Source: Archilochus colubris
Taxonomy: Eukaryota > Chordata > Aves > Apodiformes > Trochilidae
Assembly (NCBI GenBank): GCA_023079485.1
Contig: CM041090.1
Span: 32,824,874 to 32,888,873 of the forward strand
Length of the DNA stretch: 64,000 bases
Direction: 5' to 3'
Shown piece by piece: positions 48,201 through 59,535 of the stretch (within the stretch, counting starts at the first letter, position 1; each line of letters starts with the position of its first letter). The position numbers were made by a program, and so were the translations under genes. The notes below the pieces were generated by a model. The model saw only the letters and a program-made list of their open reading frames with translations. It searched no databases and was not told where the DNA came from.

Positions 48201-50900
48201 TCCAGGTTTAGGGGCAAATCTCTCCATTAATGCCAGGCTCTGCAAGGATGTGAAGGAGGTGCCATAGTTACTGAGCTGGACTCTGAGCAACAGAAGATAT
48301 GTTCCTGTTCTGTGTTTCTCAGTACAGAAGGATGCTGGGCAAGCTCTGCCACTTGAGTGCAGCCTTTCTGCCAGCTGGGTCTCCAGGAGAGCAGTGCTGT
48401 TGAGTCACAGGGATTTGTACTGTTGGCAGGGCCATGACTTCTGGTGGAAGCATTCTGCATTCCTACCTTGGATTGTATCTGGAGCTTTCCCCTGTTCCAG
48501 GCAGCTGGCTGGTGCATTGCAGAGGTGGCCAAGCAGCTCTCCAGTATGAAAGATAAGGAGAGATGCTGTGAGTGAGTAAGAGTGTGCTGGCTGTGGATTT
48601 CAAGTCCAGGCTTGCAGCAGGATGAAGCTCCCGACTGACAGCTGGGGATGGGAGGGCTCCCTGGAGCTGTGAGATCCATAGCTGGGCTCTGCATGCTGCC
48701 TGTGGGGTGGGGTAAATGCCTTTGGTATAGATGAAAACTTCAGAGAGATGACCCTAGCTAATTGCAAGTTGTGTTGTGGCACTCTGATCTGGATTGTGTT
48801 TGTGGTGTTCTGGGTATTGAATCTGATTTGAAGAATCCTTGGCTCCCTGCAGTCACCTTGCCTGCCTTGGACTGCATCCTGCAGCACCCGGGCCTCTTGC
48901 CACTGGGATGCAGTGACTGCTGCTGCTCCCAGTGCCAGACCCAGGACCTCTCTGCTGGCACAGGGAGGCTTGGAAAGGACATTCATGGGAGCGCCACCAT
49001 GCTCCAAATTGGTGTTTCCAGATATTCCTGCTGGGCTGGCTTGGGGATTTTCTGTTGGCTCCTGTGTTTTTTTAATTTCCTTATGTAAGATGAAGTGGAT
49101 ACCTTATAAGAAAGACTGGCTTGGAGGGTTCTGTTTCTTTTCCTCTCAGTAGCTATGGGATGTTGAGTTTTCCTAGACTGCAGTGTTGGTATCTCCTGTA
49201 GCCTTGTCCATCTCCATCATCAACAACTGAATTGCTTGTCCTGCTTTCCTAAAGGAAGAGTGCCTTGTGCCTTGTGCTCTTTCTGCCTGAGGAAGGATTA
49301 AATATGCTTCCTGTCATTAGATACTGTTGAAAATCTGGGATGAACTTGGAATCTTCAGGAATTTCTAAACAATTATGCCCTCCTGAAGGCCCTAGATTTA
49401 GTTGCTTGTTGATATATGAGTTTCTGATAACAGAACTAGCTCCTCTGTAGCTTGGTACCTTTTCAGTATTCGGGGAAAAAAGTACTTTTATTGTGTGTGG
49501 GGGGGAACCTCATTGGACCCAATTTCCATTCTTTTAGGTCCCAGCACTCTGGAAGAGACTACTCTCTTAAAGAGACTCATCAGTCACTAAAGCAAAAAAT
49601 GTTATTCTTATGTATTTCCCATCATTATTGGCCTTCCCAATGCAGCTTTAGGGACATTTTTATTGATGCCAAAAGTAGCTTTGCACCTCTGGTCAGTATT
49701 TTCTTCTGTTAATGTTCTCCCTTAAAAAAAATAATTCAAAACAACTATTAAAAAACAAACCCAAACCCAGTTAATTGGATGTTCTATTTAAGCTAATTCC
49801 CTTTTCCCTCATGCCTGTTTCTCTTTTCCTTGAACAATCAAGTCTCACTGGTACAAATATTCTGAGAAGATAACTTTTAAGCTTCATCAAATTCTCCCTT
49901 AAAAAAAGTATTTGTATAAAGATTCCAGTCTGTGCAATTAATCATGGGAGGCCATGGGTTCAGCACCACGCTGTACTTGAGAAGCAAACAATAGCCCATG
50001 TCTGTGCTCCATCACAAGCAGCCTCTTGCTTTGACTTTCAATGAGTGGCCCAGAACCACAGTGGGATTTAGCAGCAGAAAAATAATTTAGGAGAGTTGTG
50101 CTGTGCACACAAGGAAGATAAACTAGTCAAGCAATTTGTTAGGAACAATGCCTTTAGCTCTAGGCATGGATGGATAACTCCTCTTTCTCCTGGCCTTAGT
50201 TTTGTGCATTGTTAGCAGTGGGAACTGGCGTCTCCAGAACTTGCAGTTCAGAATCCAGTGTCAAGAAAAAAGATCCACAATGCATAATTACGAACTGACT
50301 TGCATCTTCACTGCCCTCAAATGTACCCTGAATAGGGCCTCCATAATGTGAAAAATGCTCGGTCTTATTCTACCAGTTTGTTTCTCAAGGTGCAGTGAAA
50401 ATACCTTACAATAAGAGGAGAAAACTTAATTCTCATAAATACACACACACACACATGTATATATCAAAATCACTCATGGCTCCCTAACCTCTACTGGATT
50501 TCCCAAGATATTTTTATATTAATGCTTTAAACTGCATTTCCTCAGCAAGAGTGTGCCCCTGCTATAGGGATTAAATAAATAGCAGGGAGCCTCATCCAAG
50601 CCTTGTCAGGTGCTTTTCCATAGTGTGCATTAAGAGTTGGACCAGGTGGAGAGTAAATAACTTTACAGCATTAGAACAAATGCAGTTTTAAATGATTACC
50701 TGTCAGCTTCTCATTAGTGTCTGGGGCTAAGCAGAAGGCTGAGAAGGAAAGATGTGCCTTGCAAACGAAGTGTCAGCACACCATGAGAAGCACCAAGGTT
50801 TCAGCAATGACTTGAGAGAGCACCTAGCACCTCCAAATTTCTTCCTTGTTGGTTGGTGAACCTGTTTCGAGGTCTTGGAAGAGGAAATTGTATATATTTA
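45246..50900. other. Intergenic DNA downstream of RCOR1, no gene recognised
   Basis: About 5.7 kb without a supported gene. A/C-rich short stretches occur near 45950-45990 and 49735-49770. Open frames (for example 155 codons minus at 48227-48694, 135 codons minus at 48600-49007) overlap others on the opposite strand and show no domain. An (AC)7 repeat lies at 50441-50454 and a candidate conserved non-coding block at 50540-50760. Confidence 0.7.
50441..50464. repeat. (AC)n microsatellite with ATGTATATAT tail
   Basis: Seven AC units followed by ATGTATATAT. Short simple repeat, intergenic. Confidence 0.88.
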
Positions 50901-51580
50901 GGGAAGTGATTGTGCTCTGTGCTCTGCACTGGTGAGGCTGCACCTTGAATACTGTGTTTAGTTCTAGGCCCACCACTACAAGAAGGACATGGAGGTGCTG
51001 GAGCAGGTCCAGAGGAGAGCTACCAAGCTGGTGGAGAGCCTAGAGAACAAGTTATTGAGGAGTGGCTGAGGGAACTGGGCATGTTTAGTGTGGAGAAAAG
51101 GAGGCTGAGGGGAGAAATCACTGCACTCTCTGACAGCTACCTAGAGGAGGTTGTAGGGAGGTGGGTGTTGGCCTTTTCTCCGAAGGAATAATGACAGGAC
51201 CAGAGGAAATGGTGTGAAGTTGCAGCAGGGGTAGTTTAGATTAGATATTAGGAAGAATTTCTTTATCAAGAGAATAGTCAAGCACTGGAACAGGCTGCCC
51301 AGGGAAGTGGTTGAGTCACCATCCCTGGAGGTATTTCAGAAACGTGTAGATGTGGCACTTCAGGGCATGCCCTAGTGGCTGAGATTGTAGGCAGCTGTTT
51401 TTTTTATTTGTTTGTTTGTTTTTTGTTGTTGTTGTTTTTTTCTTTTGTGGGTGTTATTTGGTGGACAGTGTGTGATGTTTGTGTTTATTCAGAGTTGGTT
51501 TTTTGGTAGGTTTTTTGAGTGGGTGGTGGGACTCAGTGATCTCAGGAGGTCCTTTCCAACCACAACTCTTCTGTGATATT
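50901..51580 (+). mobile_element. CR1 LINE, 5'-truncated 3' end, with internal T/G-rich expansion
   Basis: About 680 bases matching the 3' part of avian CR1 as remembered. Landmarks are CTGCACTGGTGAGGCTGCAC near 50924, GTGCTGGAGCAGGTCCAGAG near 50995, CACTGGAACAGGCTGCCCAG near 51283, and GGAGGTCCTTTCCAACCACA near the end, followed by TTCTGTGAT. The reading frame is degraded and no intact ORF2 remains, as expected for an old 5'-truncated copy. Between 51397 and 51530 the expected sequence is replaced or interrupted by T/G-rich low-complexity DNA. Confidence 0.95.
51397..51530. repeat. T/G-rich low-complexity expansion inside CR1
   Basis: Begins TTTTTTTTATTTGTTTGTTT and continues through TTGTTGTTGTT into GGT/GTT-rich sequence before CR1 resumes at ACTCAGTGATCTCAGGAGGT. 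Composition resembles the complement of the A/C-rich tract at 10279-10402. Confidence 0.85.
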
Positions 51581-54500
51581 GTTACATTCTGGAAACTGTT
51601 TTTTACTTTTCCCACTGGAGATGGTCATTTCCTTGACCAAACTGGTTTATCTCATGGATTTCACTAACTGTATGTGTTAGCAAGAGGGCAATGCATTCAA
51701 ACCTAGATGCTGTCTGTCCAGTTTTCTGTCCTGCAATATATTGTGCTTGCTCTGCTGTGAAAAGAAAAATTAATCTGTAAAATGATGCTAAGAGGGTTTA
51801 TACAATTTTTGTTGCTGTTCTTGCATTTGAAGGTTGCCAAGAGGCGGTGGAACCATCTCTGTTTTTCTTGCAAAGGTGCATTTTTTTTGTTTAGTAGCTC
51901 AGTCTTGTTTCTACAGTCTGCTGGGATGGAGAGGTCACAGTGCATTATAAAAGAAAGCTGAGTAATTGAGATGGTTTTCAATGTTTTTACATTCTACTAA
52001 AAAGTCTAATGTTTATTTAATACCCTGTAAATGCTCAGGAGAATGCATCTTTGTTTAAAATTTCAGAACCTACTAAAGGCTTCACCCAACTGATGGTCAT
52101 TTGTAGGGGGGGTTTCTCATAGCACTGCTGAAAGTCATTGAAGTGCTCATGGAGGAGAAGCAAACTATAATTTCTGCTAATTTCTGCTGAAATTAAGTCA
52201 ATGCTCAGGTTGCCTGTATGGTCAAGGTAGAGAAGGTCAGTGTGAAAGTGATGATATCTGCAGATGGGAAACGTTAGGATGTGTCCTTGCTATGAAGAAG
52301 TAAGTCCTAGAATAATGCCCAGTTAGGGCTTGGGTTGCCACACTGTGGGTGTTTGGGAGGTAAAACCCTTGGTTAATGTTGCACAGGTGGAGAGGAGTAA
52401 TTATGTTCCTGAGAAAGAAGTCAATCCTTAATCCTAGTGATACATGGCTACCAAAGGCCCCTGCAGTTCTAATTTTAAGCAGTGCACTCAAATAAGGAGT
52501 TATACAAGAGATTTGTGGTAGATGTTGTGTAGCAGCAAAGGGTTATGTTTGACTTGTATAAAACAAACCCTATGAAAAGGTGGTGCGGGTGGGAAGGGAC
52601 TGACTTGAGCTGTGTGGCTATGAGCGTGACCCTGTTGGAGGAACACTGGAGAGGCAGAGATTGTGTGTTTGAGAAGCAGACTGGTGGGATGGGGCCTCAC
52701 ATCATGGCAAGAAGCTTCAGCAAGAAGCTGAGAGCTGTGTCAGACTGGGTTTGCTTTCTGAAAGGCCAGAGAAGGGTTTTGCCCTTGATATTGGCTTACT
52801 TCTTGGCAATAATGGTATTTATAGTAGTTTTTCCTGGAAACTCTTAACCAAGGATAATCAAAACACAGAGAAAAGATAGAAAGCACAAGAGTTATGTCCT
52901 GATATTAAACACTGTTCCAGCTACAGACTGGTGTGGGCATCTAGAAATCAACAAATGGCACCTTGAATATAACTGGGAGTAGTGGAATCACCACCACAGT
53001 CTGTTGGGGAGATGGGGCTTGGGACCTCTGCCATGGTCCCAACTCCAAGACCATTCCTGAGCAATGAGTGAGCAGTTTAATGTGCTTTCCATGCTGGATC
53101 TGACAGGGCATCACAAAATTCATTTTTCATAATGGATTTATAGCCATTTCTCTTCCTAGAACAGCTGGAGCATCAGACAACACTGTCCAATTTATTCCGC
53201 ATGTGACTATTTTGATGGTAAATGAGTTGTTTTGTAGGTACACCCCAAGGGCCACTTCCCTTGGTGGCTCTCGCTCAGCTTGGCTTATTTTTCATATACT
53301 AATTATTCCTATGAGATTCAGTTTGTGATTTCTGTTCAGCTGTTTGGGTGTCTCGGCTGTGAAGACACAGTAACATGTCATTTGAGTAAATTAGGATGTG
53401 AAAACTGCATGTCCAGAAATGTTTAACACTTGCAGAAACCCTTGGAAGCCATGTGTGTGTGACTGGAAGCTGGGCACTGCATGCCTGCTGCTGTCCTAAA
53501 TGTTGCCTACAGCAGAAGCTTGGGAAGGAACCACAGACCCTACAGGAGGAAGGGGCATGGATGTGTCCTTGCATTTCTCCTTGGCTCTCTCCCACCTGTT
53601 TTGTAAGGAAAAAAACCTAAGCTTTTGTCTGGGAAGCCAGATGGAAATGGAATCTTCCAGCCATCCCAAGATACTGAAATATCTACTGCTAAAAAATCTA
53701 CCCCTTGTCCCATGGTGAAGCTGAGGCTCCAGGAAAGCAATGGCAGGAATGGTGTAGGGCAGGAGGGAAGTGGTACAAGGTCTCAGTGGATGGAAAGGAG
53801 GCACTGGGTGGAGGCTACATCATGGGCAAGGGAGCAGCTTGGAACCCTGAGCAGACAGGATTTGTTTCTGCAGGAGAGGGTGGACAGGTGAATGCTTCAG
53901 CCCAGGTTGTGTGGTGGGGCTAGAAATTGCATCTTGACAAAGCTCTGGAAACAAGACAGCAAAGGGAATTAAACATTAGCAGAGCTGAGTGACAGGTATG
54001 CTGTGTTCTTTGTTGCTGTGAAACTTTGAGCTTGGTTCTTTCTCCACAAAGTCTTTCTCAACAGAGGAGTGCCAGGTGGCACCTCCAGCCTGGACTTTGC
54101 CAGACCTGGTAAAGGTCTGAGGAGGAGAGGGAGGGGAAGGTGTTCCCAGTGGCTCTGCAAAGTGATTAATCTTGTCGGATGACACCCCAAGCAATACCTA
54201 GTCCAAAAGGTTGGGAATTGCTTGAATAAATTATGAATCACAAATTATTTATTTGGGGGTTTTCTCTGAAGAGAAGTCTGGATGAATATAATTTGAGGGG
54301 GAGGCAAAAGCTGTGCTGGAAGGAATGAAGGACCCACGTGTCTAGTGATAAATGATCAAGTGGGATGAATTTGTGGGATGATTTGTGTTGGTTATGAAGC
54401 CCAGAAAGGACCACAGCTATGTTTTATGTAGCTTATCCCACCACTCAGTCTTTAATAGCCCTAAAACATCTCAGAACCTGCCTGATGATTTCTGCACCAA

Positions 54501-57500
54501 GACCCTGTACAGACTCTCAGGCTGGCCATACAATACCTCTGCAGCTTCTAAGGGACTTCTTTAGGTCTTCTGGTGTCTCTGTTCCACACTCATATGTATC
54601 CAAGGATGTGTTTTAAACCTGCAGCTGCTTTCTGATTTACCATGGCTTTTTCCATGCATTGGGTGTCAGCTCAACCCCCCACCCCACCAGCTCTGCTGGA
54701 GGCGGGAGCATTGCAGAGGCTCCACAAAGCTACTCCACGTTCATCCAAGTTAGCAGAACAGTGGTGGGAGCAGATGGCATGTGAAGCATGTGCTCAGTAT
54801 TTTGTACTGGAGTGAGACCATTCCTCAGAGTCCAGCAGTGCAGTTATTTAGCTCAAGGGCCTCATCCAGCCTCCTGAACCAAGTGGTGCTGTTTTCTTTG
54901 GATGGTGATGCCCCAAGAGGACAAGCAATCTATGGAGGCAATTGCAGGAGCTTGCCCTAATTATCCATTTCTCCCCTTTCCTCTCCCACACACTTCAGTA
55001 GTTCCCATCAGGTAAGGAATACCAATTTATTCATAATGACTTCTGCTTGATGTGGCTGTTTCCGTGGCCTTTATCATATCTCTGTGCTTCCAGAACATCA
55101 GCTCTGTCACACCTGTAATTTATTCTTGAGCTGTAACATAGCTCTTGGAGAGATGCCCAGGTTCGACTTCAAGCAACAATGAATTCACAAGGTCCCTAAG
55201 CAAGTTGCCTCAATAGTAAGTTACCTTTGCAGGCTTAATTTGCTCAGCATTTTCCCCCCCTGCCTCCCAGTTTGGTGTAACTCATTGTGTCTCCTTTTGC
55301 TAGGTTAAAGATGGTTATCAGACACTTCTTATCTACCTGGTACTTGCAGATGAGAGTCACCTACCTTGTAGTCCTATTTTGGATGAGCTGAGTAGTGTGA
55401 GTTTTATGTTGTCTTCATGAAGAAACAAACTTTACAGAACTGAAATCATTCCTGTCCCCCTCCTCTCAAAACTCTGGTGTTTGGCACTGGTAGCACGTGG
55501 AAGTGAATCTCCCTTGTCCTACTTTTCCTGGCTTTACTTGTCTGATAGGCACTTTATCAGATCAGTTCCTGTTTTACAGTTGCATAGAAGTTAGGGAGCC
55601 TGTTTAATCTGATCCTATTCACAAAGATTCTCATTTACAAAAGGCATTTCCTCTCTTCATGCCTGTCCTTGTGTATCAGCCACAACTTGCATGGGGAATA
55701 AATGTATGTGTGGGGTGGTTTTACCTGCTGGAGGAACGTGGCAAGGTTCCAGAAGAACCAGAGCATCCGTGGCAGAAGATGCTGAGTGTAGAAAGTGATT
55801 TAATGTTTGTCTAGCAAGCAGTGCAGTGTGTTGGCTGCCTGAGGAAAAGCAGGCTTGTGGGGCTTGAACTAAGCTCATTCATTTTCTGGTCCCTGAACTA
55901 ATCTAACTGAAAAGATGAAATACAGAAAGAAAGCAATTCTGCAGCCTCTGCAGCTCTAATTGGCAAAGTCCAGGCAAGAGGCCCCAGGTGTTCAAAGAAG
56001 TGTCTGAGGAAAAAAGAGAAATGGTTTCCTAAGGAGGTCTGTAGGGCACTGAGATCTTGAAACAAAGCTGTTGCTAGGTCAATAAAAAAAATATGTGGGG
56101 AGGCAAGGTTCTCCATGCCCAGGAAAAGGGAGCATGGACCCCTGGCCAGTGGTCCTGTTAGTGAGTGGTGTGTTTGGCCAAGGTTAATTAAACAGAGCCC
56201 CTGGTATACTTGTTGGGCAGGAAATGCCAGGCCAAAGGGAGCCCAGTGTCATGTCAGGGATGCTTGTTGGTGTGTGGTGACCGCAGTAAATGACTGCACA
56301 TAAATAAACAGGTGGCTAAATTGCTCATCAATCTTATCCTGACAATGGTGCCTGTTGGATTCTACCTCAAGCCACATGCCATGGGCTGAAGTGGGAAAAG
56401 GGCAGTGGGATGCTCAGTTCCCAATGGGAACAGCCAGTGGTTCTGGGTTGAGCCTTCCTAAAGGTAACTTTCTACCCAGCAGTGATGGCATTTAAATCTC
56501 ATCTCCTCCTGGAGGGATTGCTTTGCACCTAAGCTGAGGAAAGCATCTCCAGCTTCCTAAATAATGGGAAAGCTCTGGGATCTATAGAAGAGACTAAAGG
56601 AAGGATAAATGCAACTCCTGATCCTGCTTCCTGCTAATGCAGTGCCAGCAGTGTTTCAGCCAGTCGGTTAGGAGGAATGATTATGTAGATACTCGATTCT
56701 GACCAAGTGGGATTTATCAGGGTCAGCCTGCTGCCATCCATCAGCATTGGAGAAAAATTATGTTCTGAGCAGAGAGAGGAATTTGCAAACCCTGGTACAA
56801 AATGAGTAATAAGGGTAAATCAATTGGAGATGCATCGTGCTTATTCCGGGGACAGCAGAGCGAGCAGCGCAGTGTTTGGTTCAGTTGGTAGCATTAGATA
56901 AAATGCTGCATTTCATATCTAGGCATTTACTGGTATTTCATTTATTTTTAGAAATACTCTTGGTTTTTGTAATCATGCTTCATTTTGGTGTTGCAACAGT
57001 AATACTGGGAAGAGAAACAGCAGTACAGATGCCAGATTTCTTCTTGAGCATCATCCTCCTGTCTCCCCAGGTCTTGCTTGTAGTTAGGGCCCCGAGTCCT
57101 GCCTGAGGTACTGCAGCCTGGCTGGGTCCCTCCCTGGCAAGGTCTCAGCACGCAGCCTCCCTTGCCACTGCTGCAGCAGCCCTGTCAGGAGCCTCCTGTG
57201 CAGAGGTCTGAGCCGTCCCCTTGGGGATGTGCCCCTCTTACCATGTGAGCCCCAGTCCTTGAGTTACCTTTTTTTTTTTCCCCCCCAAGCCTGTCTCTTC
57301 ACCTTCATCATGTTGTTTCTCTTTGTGGCATATGAAACAAGCCCAGAAATGCAGAAGCCCTCTTTACAGACACACTGCCCCAAGGGTTGTGCATCCAGCA
57401 GGTGCTTGCAGGGATACAGGGGGCTTCCCAAAGCATGACCACCTCACCCAGTGCTGTATTGAAAATGCTTTTAGATCGAAAAGCTGACCCTTTTGTTTTG

Positions 57501-59330
57501 CTTCTCCCAGTGCTGCTGTCAGCCCATGGGCTGATGTCCCTCTCCCACTGCCCCTCAGCTTCAGTTGCCAGCAAGAGAGAGGAGAATTTAACAGCAGGGG
57601 GAAGATGCTCTTTCTTTTCCATGTTTGTAGCAGATTATATATTAAAATTATTGTTGCGGGATTTTTTTCCCTCCTCTAACAGAGAACTGTAATTAAATGT
57701 CTCTTTCCTTAATGTCCCCTATGGTAATTTGAGACAGCTTATTAAAAGCTCAATGACTGCTGTTGTGGCATAGTGCTGCCTCCCTGCACCCAGCACCCTG
57801 GGCAAGGTCAGGGATCTGCTGTGTGAGAATTTGCAGTAATATACAGAAAGATGGGACTTGTGCTTTCTCGACCCCATTCTCAGTAGATAGCTGGGATCTA
57901 GGAAGCCCCAAAGGAGGCTCTTTTTCTTCAGAGTTGTTCCTGTAAAACAGGGATGAGAAGAATACTCTATTTCTCTGTGATTGCTTTTAAATAATCAGGG
58001 TAAGCTGCTGGAATTTTCACAGATGTCTCTGCCAGGCTGTGTTTGGGTGTGTTGATGTGGTGGACCAAAAGAGAAGAAGTTTTGTTCAGTGAAACAGTGT
58101 TAGTCTGTAGGAAATTTCCTATACAAAAATCTCCTCAGTAAGGGCAGCAGCACAGAGATGAAGTGTCAACATGAAGCTTGAGCTGTGGAAAGGAAAACGC
58201 ATTGCAGCTCTGAGGAGAAAATGAAAAGAAATTCAGCATGACTTAAGATGCATACTTTGCTAGGACTTCCACCACCCACTCAGACTTCCTCTCCTTTAAG
58301 AAAAAAGAAACTGCAGTCAATTAAAAATCAGACTGTCCCATGTATATGAATTGGCTGAGCTATTTTTTTAATGTTTACTTTGTGCTCTTACACTAATTGA
58401 AATGTTAGTTATATTGAATGAGCCTTTAAAAATGCCCTGGCCTCACTATATCCCAGCAAATGTCACGAGAAAAGGACATTTAATTATAGCCTGTTTCGGG
58501 GGGAAAAAAAATACCTAAATTAATACTAATGTCTGTTCGGAAAATATAATAAAAGTTAGACTACAAGGAAGCATGAGCAACCATCTGCAGCAATAGTGTC
58601 CTGCAAAAGCTTTTGCAAATTCATGGAAAATTGAAACTCATTAGCATCTTGAGTGCTTTGCAGGGGAGTTTTAGCAGAAGTTGTAGCTATTTCCCTGCCC
58701 TGCTGGAAGTGCTCACCCCACACTGTGAGCTCTGGGTGATGCCTGCCCTGGGCTTGGTTACCTGGAGCCTTCCTCCTGACCCTATGGCAGCCAACCTGCC
58801 TCTAACCTGTGTTGATGCTGTGGGGAAGCTGGGGGCTTGGTGGAGCTGCTGTGAAGGTGGAGCTGGGCTGGGGGCCTGGGGCAGCACCAGTGGGTCCATT
58901 GGGGATGCATGGAGGCTTAAACACCAGTAAGAGGTGAGGCTGCAGGGGATGTGTGGCTCTTAGCCACAAATTTGTTCCTTTTGCAAGTGCTGAAGCAGTA
59001 AAAGCTACTGAAACAGGCAAGTCAGGATGCCTGTCAGCCTTCAGATGAGTTTATAGAGGAGCTGATATGTAGCCAAAGTGGGAGGACTTTTACTGCCATT
59101 AGCAGATGTTGGTGGCTGCCACTCTAAAAATGAGCTCAGCTGTAAATCAGCTTTTCTACCTTGGCAGGATTATTTCTTCTTTCTCTAGTTTTTACTGAGC
59201 TCAGAACAGCATCAAATGCTTCGCCATCCCCCTCTCCCTCCTTCATCCTCTCTCGTCCCTATGCCAGGGGCTAAAAATTCCCAGTTCCTGAACTTGAATG
59301 TCAAGCTTGCAGCAAACTTCAGAGGTTGCA
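51581..59330. other. Intergenic DNA, no gene recognised
   Basis: About 7.7 kb without a supported gene. No TRAF3 coding exon (the expected next gene by human synteny) was recognised. Reading frames up to ~105 codons show no domain and often overlap on both strands. AT-rich, evenly textured stretches at 56740-57010, 57610-57760 and 58310-58600 look like possible conserved non-coding elements. No CpG island is visible. Confidence 0.65.
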
Positions 59331-59535
59331 GTGGTGAAACCCTGGCATAGGTTGCCCAGAGAGGTGGTAGATGCCCCATCCCTGGAAACATCAGGGTTTG
59401 GGTTGAATGGGGCTCTGAGCAACCTGATCTTGTTGAAGATGTGCCAGCTCACTGCAGGGGGCTTAGAGTAGGTGACCTTTAAAGGCCCCTTCCAACCCAA
59501 CCCATTATCTAATTCTGTGACTCTATGATTCTACA
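59331..59535 (+). mobile_element. CR1 LINE 3'-end fragment (plus orientation)
   Basis: About 205 bases: GTGGTGAAACCCTGGCATAG then GTTGCCCAGAGAGGTGGTAG, GATGCCCCATCCCTGGA, and GGCCCCTTCCAACCCAACCC, ending TTCTGTGACTCTATGATTCT. The terminal ATTCTRTG-type octamers show the true 3' end of the element. Old, truncated copy; the 85-codon minus-strand frame across it is incidental. Confidence 0.95.

Noticed and set aside
48227..49007. Overlapping minus-strand frames of 155 and 135 codons downstream of RCOR1
   Set aside because: No domain, no initiation context or splice structure, and the opposite strand is open too (108 and 79 codons). Most likely chance in stop-poor DNA.
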